64,000 bases of DNA, taken from assembly GCF_030818775.1 (NCBI RefSeq), contig NZ_JAUTAU010000001.1, forward strand, positions 1,678,001 through 1,742,000. Reading direction: 5' to 3'. The notes under the pieces were generated by a model. It was not told the DNA's origin. It searched no databases and saw only the letters and a list, made by a program, of their open reading frames with translations. Both the position numbers and the translations under genes were made by a program. Position 1 is the stretch's first letter; each line of letters begins with the position of its first letter. Source of the DNA: Bacillus sp. SORGH_AS_0510 (GTDB lineage: Bacteria; Bacillota; Bacilli; Bacillales; Cytobacillaceae). Positions 7,884 to 14,721 of the stretch are shown here, piece by piece.

Positions 7884-9101
7884 ATGGGCTTAGTTGTTCA
7901 GAAATTCGGGGGAACCTCCGTTGGCAGTGTAGAGAGAATTTTAAATGTTGCATCACGTGTAAAAGAGGAGATTGAACAAGAGAATAACGTAGTGGTCGTT
8001 GTTTCTGCAATGGGAAAATCTACGGATCAGCTTGTAGGTCTAGCGAAGGAAATTTCCAATGTACCAAATAAGCGGGAGATGGATATGCTGCTTTCAACAG
8101 GAGAGCAGGTAACCATTGCTTTATTATCCATGGCTTTAAATCAGCAGGGGATTCCGGCAGTTTCATTTACAGGATGGCAGGCAGGAATTGTGACAGAACC
8201 TGTTCATGGAAATGCCCGCATTTCAAACATCAATACAGAAACGATAAAAAGACAGCTTGGAGAGGGAAAAGTTGTGATTGTTGCCGGATTCCAAGGGATT
8301 ACAGAAGATGGTGAAATCACCACGCTTGGCCGAGGTGGATCCGATACAACAGCGGTAGCTTTAGCAGCGGCCTTACATGCAGACAAATGTGATATTTACA
8401 CGGATGTAACAGGTGTATTTACTACAGATCCTAGATATGTCAAAGAAGCACGCAAGTTATTATCTGTTTCTTATGACGAGATGCTAGAACTTGCCAATCT
8501 CGGTGCAGGTGTTTTGCATCCTAGAGCGGTAGAGTTCGCGAAAAATTATCAGGTGAGACTTGAAGTGCGGTCAAGTATGGAGAAAATTGAGGGAACAGTC
8601 ATAGAGGGGGAAGCAACAATGGAACAGAATTTAGTTGTACGTGGTGTCGCATTTGAAGATGAAATTACAAAGGTTACCGTATTAGGGCTAACTAATTCTT
8701 TAACCAGCTTATCTACAATTTTTACTACACTAGCTCAAAACCAAATCAACGTGGATATTATCATTCAAAGTACAACAGAGGGTGGATCAGCGAATCTTTC
8801 TTTTTCCATCCATACAAATGATTTGTTAGAGACGTTAAAAGTCCTAGAAGATAATAAGGCAGTACTTGGATATGAGCAACTGGATGCAGAAAATAAATTA
8901 GCAAAGGTATCTATTGTTGGTTCAGGTATGATATCGAACCCAGGTGTGGCAGCGAAAATGTTTGAAGTTCTTGCTTCAAATGATATTCAGATTAAAATGG
9001 TCAGCACATCTGAAATTAAGGTGTCAGCTGTTTTAGAAGAAAAGAATATGTTGAAAGCAGTCGAACTCCTCCACAGTGCATTTGAACTAGGAAATGAATA
9101 A
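7884..9101 (+). CDS. lysC: Lysine-sensitive aspartate kinase, alpha subunit
   Basis: 405 residues. Phosphorylates aspartate, the first step to lysine, diaminopimelate, threonine and methionine. N-terminal amino-acid kinase domain with VQKFGGTSVGS and GFQGITEDGEITTLGRGGSDTT; two ACT domains follow (ITKVTVLGLTNSLTSLSTIF and KVSIVGSGMISNPGVAAKMF). Residues, length and the upstream L-box match the lysine-inhibited LysC of B. subtilis. ATG at 7884 has AGGGG upstream. An internal in-frame start at codon 246 likely makes the beta subunit (separate entry). Monocistronic, ending in a bidirectional terminator. Confidence 0.95.
   Translation: MGLVVQKFGGTSVGSVERILNVASRVKEEIEQENNVVVVVSAMGKSTDQLVGLAKEISNVPNKREMDMLLSTGEQVTIALLSMALNQQGIPAVSFTGWQAGIVTEPVHGNARISNINTETIKRQLGEGKVVIVAGFQGITEDGEITTLGRGGSDTTAVALAAALHADKCDIYTDVTGVFTTDPRYVKEARKLLSVSYDEMLELANLGAGVLHPRAVEFAKNYQVRLEVRSSMEKIEGTVIEGEATMEQNLVVRGVAFEDEITKVTVLGLTNSLTSLSTIFTTLAQNQINVDIIIQSTTEGGSANLSFSIHTNDLLETLKVLEDNKAVLGYEQLDAENKLAKVSIVGSGMISNPGVAAKMFEVLASNDIQIKMVSTSEIKVSAVLEEKNMLKAVELLHSAFELGNE
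8619..9101 (+). CDS. lysC: Aspartokinase beta subunit from internal start
   Basis: In-frame ATG at codon 246 of lysC, preceded at 8604-8610 by GAGGGGG with 8-bp spacing, an excellent Shine-Dalgarno sequence inside a coding region. The product would be the 160-residue ACT-domain part beginning MEQNLVVRG. B. subtilis aspartokinase II is known to be an alpha2beta2 enzyme whose beta subunit comes from an internal start at the equivalent place. Seen: start and Shine-Dalgarno. Inferred: that it is used here. Confidence 0.75.
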   Translation: MEQNLVVRGVAFEDEITKVTVLGLTNSLTSLSTIFTTLAQNQINVDIIIQSTTEGGSANLSFSIHTNDLLETLKVLEDNKAVLGYEQLDAENKLAKVSIVGSGMISNPGVAAKMFEVLASNDIQIKMVSTSEIKVSAVLEEKNMLKAVELLHSAFELGNE

Positions 9102-9103
9102 AA

Positions 9104-9139
9104 AGAGGCTGACTCGTTCGATTGCGAGTCAGCCTTTTT
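9104..9139. terminator. Bidirectional terminator between lysC and yslB
   Basis: AGAGGCTGACTCG / CGAGTCAGCCTTTTT, with A-run before and T-run after the stem, so it can serve both convergent genes. Confidence 0.85.
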
Positions 9140-9145
9140 GCCGTA

Positions 9146-9607
9146 CTAAAATGTTGAATCTTTCCGATCCCACTTTACAGTGAATTGGACTTTGTTTGCT
9201 TTTTTTACGGGATGTTCGAAGGTTTCAGCGATTACTTCTTTTTGCATTTCAATTTGTTGGGCTAGGAAGCCTGCTTCCAGCTGAAAGAAGTGCTCTGCTT
9301 TTGTTTTTACGCGGGACACAATCAGTGGACTAAATAGTTCAAGTTCCATTTCGTTCTTTGTTTCTTTTATAACGACTAGCTGTCCCCATGATGCGTTGGT
9401 AAAAAACTCAATCAGTTTTTCTAGGTCAGGTAAAGGGAACTTTCGTGCAAGGCGTTTTCCTGCCCAGTATAAGATTTCGGGTGTGTCCTTCCCTAAGATA
9501 TCTGGTAGAAGATGTTCCCTAATGATTTCATACCCAAACATGGAAATGGTTCTTGGTTCGAGTTCTGAAGTATTCAAATGTTGTTCAACGGCTGTACTTT
9601 CTTTCAC
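9146..9607 (-). CDS. yslB: YslB-like protein (DUF2507 family)
   Basis: 153 residues on the minus strand. Small cytoplasmic protein of unknown function found next to lysC and sdhC in Bacillus; the family has been compared with V4R-like ligand-binding domains. Recognisable parts: SMFGYEIIREHLLPDILG and ILYWAGKRLARKFPL, then FFTNASWGQL. No signal or membrane segment. Start is GTG at 9607, with GAGGGG about 7 bp upstream on the minus strand. Synteny is the main support for the symbol. Confidence 0.8.
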   Translation of the reverse strand: MKESTAVEQHLNTSELEPRTISMFGYEIIREHLLPDILGKDTPEILYWAGKRLARKFPLPDLEKLIEFFTNASWGQLVVIKETKNEMELELFSPLIVSRVKTKAEHFFQLEAGFLAQQIEMQKEVIAETFEHPVKKANKVQFTVKWDRKDSTF

Positions 9608-9902
9608 AAGCTTCCCCTCTTTCTATCATTCTATTATATACAATTTGATTTATTTTTCAGTACTGAATTGCTGAATTAGGAACAAATCCTTATAAGAATG
9701 ATATGTTATTTCGAAATATCTTATGTTATTTATCATCATAATTATCTTATCCGAATGAGGAGAAATACCAACCGTAAGATGTTGGTAATTAAATGTAATA
9801 ATATGGGTAGTATGAGTGCTTCAATATGTCCTTTATTCAAACAGAAGTTATCCTATTATAATATCAATATATTTTAAAAATTTTATTTTTTAATAAAGAT
9901 TG

Positions 9903-9916
9903 TGTATACGTTTTCT
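9903..9916 (+). promoter_or_regulatory. Candidate CcpA site (cre) at sdhC promoter
   Basis: TGTATACGTTTTCT matches the cre consensus TGWAARCGYTWNCW at 13 of 14 positions and abuts the -35 hexamer at 9916. Binding there would repress sdhCAB under good carbon supply. Sequence match only. Confidence 0.5.
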
Positions 9917-9944
9917 TGACGCTCTATGTCGATGGGAGTAAAAT
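9916..9944 (+). promoter_or_regulatory. sigma-A promoter of sdhCAB
   Basis: TTGACG at 9916-9921, 17-bp spacer, TAAAAT at 9939-9944. Leader to the sdhC ATG is about 100 nt, similar to the long sdhC leader in B. subtilis. Confidence 0.7.
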
Positions 9945-10053
9945 GGACATGTCACATAATTGTCACAGTGGTATTGGGTTAAGATTCTTTAAGTGGAACA
10001 AAAAAAATAAGGAAACTTAACATCATTTTCTAAAAATTAAGGGGGGTAAATGT

Positions 10054-10665
10054 ATGGCGGGGAATCGAGAGTTTGCTAATCGCAGATTACATTCGCTGCT
10101 TGGGGTCATTCCGATTGGAGTGTTTCTTACACAGCATCTTGTAGTCAACCATTTTATCACTGGAGGTCCAGAATCTTTCAATAAAGCAGCTGGCTTTATG
10201 GGAAGTCTACCATTCCGTATTGTCTTAGAAACTGTAATTATTTATTTACCATTGCTATTTCATGCAATCTATGGTCTTTATATTGCTTTTACCGCTAAAA
10301 GTAATGTTAAAAGATTTGGTTTCTTTAGGAACTGGATGTTCATGCTTCAACGTGTAACAGGTGTAATCACGCTTATCTTTATAACATGGCACGTTTGGCA
10401 AACGCGTGTAGCAGCGGCATTTGGTGCCGAAGTGTCCTATGATATGATGCATAATATTTTGACATCACCATTTATGTTTGTTTTCTACTTAGTGGGAATC
10501 CTTTCAGCAATTTTCCACTTTGCAAATGGACTTTGGTCTTTCTTAGTAAGCTGGGGGATTACAGTATCACCTCGCTCACAAGTCATTTCTACATACGTGA
10601 CTGTTGGTGTATTTGTGGTTCTTTCATTCATTGGAATTCAAACACTTATTGAATTTGTTAAATAA
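10054..10665 (+). CDS. sdhC: Succinate dehydrogenase cytochrome b558 subunit
   Basis: 203-residue membrane anchor of complex II with five hydrophobic segments. It binds two b haems and menaquinone and holds SdhA and SdhB on the cytoplasmic face. Histidines at positions 28, 70, 113 and 155 coincide exactly with the haem ligands known for B. subtilis SdhC. ATG at 10054 follows AAGGGGGG. First gene of sdhCAB, with a promoter about 110 bp upstream. Confidence 0.95.
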   Translation: MAGNREFANRRLHSLLGVIPIGVFLTQHLVVNHFITGGPESFNKAAGFMGSLPFRIVLETVIIYLPLLFHAIYGLYIAFTAKSNVKRFGFFRNWMFMLQRVTGVITLIFITWHVWQTRVAAAFGAEVSYDMMHNILTSPFMFVFYLVGILSAIFHFANGLWSFLVSWGITVSPRSQVISTYVTVGVFVVLSFIGIQTLIEFVK

Positions 10666-10720
10666 CCATTGATTGGTCGGTAAAATATAGTATTTTTTTG
10701 ATTAAGGGAGTGAGTCACGA

Positions 10721-12472
10721 ATGGGTAAAGGTAAAGTGATCGTAGTCGGCGGCGGATTAGCTGGCTTAATGGCTACTATCAAGGCTGCAGAATCAGGAAC
10801 TCCGGTAGAGCTTTTTTCTCTTGTTCCGGTTAAACGTTCTCACTCTGTTTGTGCCCAAGGCGGTATTAATGGAGCAGTAAACACAAAAGGTGAAGGTGAT
10901 TCCCCGTGGATTCACTTTGACGATACGATTTATGGCGGAGACTTTTTAGCAAATCAGCCTCCGGTTAAAGCGATGTGTGATGCAGCACCTGGTATTATCA
11001 ATTTATTTGACCGGATGGGTGTTATGTTTAACCGTACACCAGAAGGTTTATTAGATTTCCGTCGTTTCGGAGGAACACAACATCACCGTACGGCATTTGC
11101 TGGAGCAACAACTGGACAGCAATTGCTATATGCGTTAGATGAGCAGGTTCGCCGCCATGAAGTGGACGGATTAGTTACGAAGTATGAGGGTTGGGAGTTC
11201 CTTGGTGCAGTTGTTGACGATGAAGGCATCTGCCGCGGAATTGTTGCTCAGGACTTAAAAACGATGGAAATCAGATCGTTTGCCGCTGATGCAGTCATTA
11301 TGGCAACTGGTGGCCCTGGTATTATTTTTGGTAAGTCAACGAATTCTGTCATCAATACAGGCTCCGCTGCTTCTATTGTTTATCAGCAAGGTGCATATTA
11401 TGCAAACGGTGAAATGATTCAAATTCACCCAACAGCTATTCCGGGCGATGATAAGCTTCGCTTAATGAGTGAATCAGCTCGTGGTGAAGGTGGTCGTATC
11501 TGGACTTATAAAGACGGAAAACCTTGGTACTTCCTTGAGGAAAAATATCCTGCTTACGGAAACCTGGTTCCACGTGATATCGCGACACGTGAAATCTTTG
11601 ATGTCTGTGTTCGTCAAAAGCTTGGCGTTAATGGCGAAAACATGGTATTCCTGGATTTATCACATAAGGATCCGCATGAGTTGGACGTAAAACTTGGTGG
11701 AATCATTGAAATTTATGAAAAATTCATGGGTGATAACCCACGTAAAGTTCCAATGAAAATCTTCCCTGCAGTTCATTATTCAATGGGCGGACTATGGGTT
11801 GATTATGACCAAATGACAAATATCCCAGGTCTTTTTGCTGCTGGTGAGTGTGATTATTCACAACACGGTGCTAACCGATTGGGTGCAAACTCATTGCTTT
11901 CAGCTGTTTACGGTGGAATGGTTGCAGGACCAAATGCAGTGAAATATATCAATGGACTTGAGAAGAGTTCTGAAGCTGTTTCTTCTACTGTTTTTGATCG
12001 TCACGTAAAGGAACAGGAAGAAAAATGGAATTCTGTTATGTCTCTTGATGGTACAGAAAATGCTTACGTCCTTCACAAAGAACTTGGTGAATGGATGACA
12101 GATAACGTTACAGTTGTTCGTTACAACGACAAGCTGCAACAAACGGATGAAAAGATTCAGGAGCTATTAGAACGCTACCAGAACATCAACATCAACGATA
12201 CATCAAAATGGAGCAACCAAGGGGCTGCCTTCACAAGACAATTACAAAATATGCTTCAATTAGCACGTGTTATTACAATCGGAGCATTAAATCGTAATGA
12301 GAGCCGTGGTGCCCATTATAAGCCAGAATTCCCTGAGCGAAACGATGAAGAGTTTATGAAAACTACAATGGCGAAGTTTGTTGATGCTGCATCAGCACCA
12401 GCCTTCCATTATGAAGACATCGACGTTTCATTAATTCAGCCACGGAAACGAGATTACACTACAAAGCATTAA
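10721..12472 (+). CDS. sdhA: Succinate dehydrogenase flavoprotein subunit
   Basis: 583 residues. Oxidises succinate to fumarate in the TCA cycle and passes electrons to SdhB. N-terminal dinucleotide fold VIVVGGGLAGLMA; the SHSVCAQGGINGA segment carries His41, the expected covalent FAD attachment site; later HPTAI, SESARGEGG and the GANRLGANSLLSAVYGG FAD-binding stretch. Length is that of the Gram-positive enzyme. ATG at 10721 with GGGAGTGAG upstream. It is 55 bp from sdhC and 21 bp from sdhB. Confidence 0.96.
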   Translation: MGKGKVIVVGGGLAGLMATIKAAESGTPVELFSLVPVKRSHSVCAQGGINGAVNTKGEGDSPWIHFDDTIYGGDFLANQPPVKAMCDAAPGIINLFDRMGVMFNRTPEGLLDFRRFGGTQHHRTAFAGATTGQQLLYALDEQVRRHEVDGLVTKYEGWEFLGAVVDDEGICRGIVAQDLKTMEIRSFAADAVIMATGGPGIIFGKSTNSVINTGSAASIVYQQGAYYANGEMIQIHPTAIPGDDKLRLMSESARGEGGRIWTYKDGKPWYFLEEKYPAYGNLVPRDIATREIFDVCVRQKLGVNGENMVFLDLSHKDPHELDVKLGGIIEIYEKFMGDNPRKVPMKIFPAVHYSMGGLWVDYDQMTNIPGLFAAGECDYSQHGANRLGANSLLSAVYGGMVAGPNAVKYINGLEKSSEAVSSTVFDRHVKEQEEKWNSVMSLDGTENAYVLHKELGEWMTDNVTVVRYNDKLQQTDEKIQELLERYQNININDTSKWSNQGAAFTRQLQNMLQLARVITIGALNRNESRGAHYKPEFPERNDEEFMKTTMAKFVDAASAPAFHYEDIDVSLIQPRKRDYTTKH

Positions 12473-12493
12473 TAGAAAGGGGAGTGGGTAATA

Positions 12494-13255
12494 ATGTCTG
12501 AAAATAAAACGGTTAAATTTATTGTCATGCGTCAGGATTCACCGGATTCAGCTCCTTACGAGGAGGAATTTGAGGTTGCATATCGACCGAATATGAACGT
12601 CATTTCCGCTTTAATGGAAATTCGTAAAAATCCTGTGAACGCCAAGGGACAAGCCTCTACCCCAATCACTTGGGAAATGAACTGTCTCGAAGAAGTCTGT
12701 GGCGCTTGTTCCATGGTTATTAACGGAAAGCCTCGTCAATCCTGTTCGGCTCTAATTGATCAATTAGAGCAGCCGATTCGTCTAGAACCTATGAGAACGT
12801 TCCCTGTAGTAAGGGACCTTGCGGTTGACCGCAGCAGAATGTTTGATGCGTTGAAGAAAGTTAAAGCATGGATTCCTATTGATGGAACTTACGATTTAGG
12901 ACCAGGACCTCGTATGCCTGAGAAAAAGCGTCAGTGGGCCTATGAACTTTCTAAATGTATGACATGTGGTGTATGCCTTGAGGCGTGTCCAAATGTTAAT
13001 AGTAAGTCTGACTTTATCGGTCCGCAGCCGCTTTCACAGGTTCGCCTATTTAACGCTCATCCAACTGGGGAAATGAACAAGGCTGAGCGTTTAGAAGCAA
13101 TTATGGGTGAAGGTGGTCTAGCGAACTGTGGTAACTCGCAAAACTGTGTTCAATCTTGCCCTAAAGGTATCCCGTTGACTACTTCTATTGCAGCGTTGAA
13201 CCGTGATACGACGTTCCAATCGTTTAGAAACTTCTTCGGAAGTGACCATAGCTAA
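12494..13255 (+). CDS. sdhB: Succinate dehydrogenase iron-sulfur subunit
   Basis: 253 residues. Wires electrons from the flavin to the membrane anchor through three clusters. Ligands seen: Cys64, Cys69, Cys72 and Cys84 for the [2Fe-2S] centre (NCLEEVCGACS...SC); CMTCGVCLEACP and CGNSQNCVQSCPKG for the [4Fe-4S] and [3Fe-4S] centres. ATG at 12494 follows AAAGGGGAGTGG. Last gene of sdhCAB, followed by a strong terminator. Confidence 0.96.
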   Translation: MSENKTVKFIVMRQDSPDSAPYEEEFEVAYRPNMNVISALMEIRKNPVNAKGQASTPITWEMNCLEEVCGACSMVINGKPRQSCSALIDQLEQPIRLEPMRTFPVVRDLAVDRSRMFDALKKVKAWIPIDGTYDLGPGPRMPEKKRQWAYELSKCMTCGVCLEACPNVNSKSDFIGPQPLSQVRLFNAHPTGEMNKAERLEAIMGEGGLANCGNSQNCVQSCPKGIPLTTSIAALNRDTTFQSFRNFFGSDHS

Positions 13256-13266
13256 TAAAAAAATCT

Positions 13267-13304
13267 TGAAACCTTCTTTTCTAGTAAGAAAAGAAGGTTT
13301 TTTT
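13267..13304 (+). terminator. Terminator after sdhB
   Basis: AAACCTTCTTTTCT / AGAAAAGAAGGTTTTTTT stem and T-run; ends the sdhCAB transcript. Confidence 0.88.
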
Positions 13305-13373
13305 CGTTTCTAATGCGGACAGATACTTTGATATACTATACTTATCATTACCTTAAAATAGGGAGGGGATATA

Positions 13374-13955
13374 TTGAAACCAAAGCTTCCGCTGCTCATT
13401 ATTCTAATAGGTGTTATTGTTTTAGGAATCGGTATCTGGCAGTTAATTGATGGTAAGCTCCAAACAAATCAATCACTGCAGAAGGCCAAAGAATTAGTTT
13501 CACATCAGCCTGCAGATCCCCAAGTAAAAAGGAAACCCGTTAGTCCTCCTCCACAAACAGGTGATACGGTCGGATTATTAGCTATTCCAAAAATTAAAGC
13601 AGAGCTGGCTATAATAGAAGGAACAGATCCGGATGACCTTGAGAAAGGGGTCGGACATTATAAAGGTTCCTATTATCCTGGGGATCGGGGGCAAATTGTT
13701 TTGTCGGGGCATCGCGATACCGTATTTCGCCGATTAGGGGAGCTCAAGATCGGAGACTCACTAAAGATGCAAATGCCTTTTGGGAATTTTACATATGAAA
13801 TTACCCATACGAAAATAGTAAAATCGGATGATACAAGCATTATTACCTTACAAAAACAACAAGAGGAATTAATTTTGACAACGTGCTATCCATTTCGATA
13901 TGTAGGAAATGCTCCAAAACGATATATTATTTATGCAAAGCTTAAAGGTTCCTAA
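13374..13955 (+). CDS. Class D-like sortase
   Basis: 193-residue membrane-anchored cysteine transpeptidase. One N-terminal hydrophobic segment (about residues 5-25), a linker with VSPPP, then the sortase barrel. Catalytic set seen: His113 in SGHRDTVF, Cys171 in LTTCYPF, Arg183 in APKRY; this arrangement resembles class D sortases, which in sporeformers can anchor proteins during sporulation. Start is TTG at 13374 with GGGAGGGG upstream. It occupies the sdhB-gerE interval, where B. subtilis has ysmA. No LPXTG-type substrate is encoded in the window, so its target is unknown. Confidence 0.85.
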   Translation: MKPKLPLLIILIGVIVLGIGIWQLIDGKLQTNQSLQKAKELVSHQPADPQVKRKPVSPPPQTGDTVGLLAIPKIKAELAIIEGTDPDDLEKGVGHYKGSYYPGDRGQIVLSGHRDTVFRRLGELKIGDSLKMQMPFGNFTYEITHTKIVKSDDTSIITLQKQQEELILTTCYPFRYVGNAPKRYIIYAKLKGS

Positions 13956-13975
13956 ATCTTAGGGCCTTTTTTTTA
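13942..13975 (+). terminator. Weak terminator after sortase gene
   Basis: Short imperfect stem AAAGGTTCCTA / TTAGGGCCTTT overlapping the stop codon, followed by a T-run. Confidence 0.5.
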
Positions 13976-13997
13976 TTTTCTAATAAGAAAATAAGTC

Positions 13998-14025
13998 ACT
14001 ACATATGTACTGTTCACATAAGATA
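13998..14025 (+). promoter_or_regulatory. Candidate sigma-K promoter of gerE
   Basis: AC at 13998-13999, a 17-bp spacer and CATAAGATA at 14017-14025, fitting the sigma-K pattern AC-N17-CATANNNTA. gerE is known to be sigma-K dependent in B. subtilis. Short motif, so chance matches are possible. Confidence 0.5.
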
Positions 14026-14088
14026 TGGTGACTAAATATATACCCACCCCGTGTTCATAACTGGCGAAGGCAAGGAGGGTTACATTAC

Positions 14089-14313
14089 TTGAAGGAGAAT
14101 GATTATAATCACAAGCCGTTACTCACCAAACGTGAAAGAGAAGTATTCGAATTACTAGTACAAGATAAAACAACGAAAGAAATCGCTGGTGAATTATTTA
14201 TAAGCGAAAAGACGGTTCGAAATCACATATCAAATGCCATGCAAAAGCTTGGTGTTAAGGGGCGTTCACAAGCAGTTGTAGAGCTCCTTCGAATGGGAGA
14301 GCTAGAACTATAA
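14089..14313 (+). CDS. gerE: Spore germination/coat regulator GerE
   Basis: 74-residue LuxR-type helix-turn-helix protein, the last mother-cell transcription factor of sporulation, controlling late coat genes with sigma-K. Nearly the whole protein is the HTH domain ([18 protein letters not shown] through [20 protein letters not shown]), closely matching the known GerE. Start TTG at 14089 with AAGGAGGG upstream. A sigma-K-like promoter lies about 65 bp upstream. After the stop there is only a hairpin without T-run (GACCGGC / GCCGGTTC, 14318-14345). Confidence 0.95.
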   Translation: MKENDYNHKPLLTKREREVFELLVQDKTTKEIAGELFISEKTVRNHISNAMQKLGVKGRSQAVVELLRMGELEL

Positions 14314-14355
14314 CAATGACCGGCATCCGTCTTGGAGGCCGGTTCATAAATTACA

Positions 14356-14428
14356 GGCTGTGTTAAAGACCATTGTAGATTTTTATCCCCCTGTTGATCG
14401 GAGCGGAAATCAACAGGCAAATTTAATA
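14356..14428. repeat. Family B repeat, internally deleted form (copy 2)
   Basis: 73 bp. It starts GGCTGTGTTAAAGACCATTG and ends GGAGCGGAAATCAACAGGCA plus AATTTAATA. The middle of the full copies is missing, joined at GGAGCGGAA, a block that occurs at both ends of the full element. Recombination between those two blocks would give this form. Confidence 0.75.
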
Positions 14429-14721
14429 TAGCCATATTTTAATATAAGTAAATGGTAAATAGTTCAAAATATATTGAAAAAATAATCAGTTAAATTTACA
14501 ATAAAATTAGGATAAAAGAATCAAACCTTTTATTTTAATTAGGGGCATATTGCATTTTTAACTAAATAAAGATTGATCGTTCTTAACAGCTTCACAAGCA
14601 TAAGGGTGGACTTGAGTTAGACCATATCTATTGTTCTAAATACAAGCCAAGATGGGAATCAACCCTATCTTGGCTTTATATATTTTGACTTAAATCTGGG
14701 GAAAGGAACTGAAAGAGAGAG
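14429..14721. other. Intergenic leader region with terminator-like hairpin
   Basis: 293 bp upstream of the PAS kinase. At 14644-14686 AAGCCAAGATGGG pairs with CCCTATCTTGGCTT, followed by TATATATTTT. It ends about 35 bp before the kinase start and does not follow a gene. It could end a small RNA or act as an attenuator in the kinase leader. No known riboswitch was recognised. Confidence 0.4.

Larger units (their letters stand above)
9608..10053. other. Intergenic region between yslB and sdhC
   Basis: 446 bp, AT-rich, between divergent genes. The right part holds the sdhC promoter and candidate cre (separate entries). A small hairpin TACCAAC / GTTGGTA lies at 9767-9789, too weak to name. An ATG-led 40-codon frame at 9755-9877 has no Shine-Dalgarno sequence and is not called. 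The rest shows nothing I can assign. Confidence 0.6.

Noticed and set aside
9755-9877. 40-codon ORF between yslB and sdhC
   Set aside because: No ribosome binding site, no recognisable product, AT-rich low-complexity translation.
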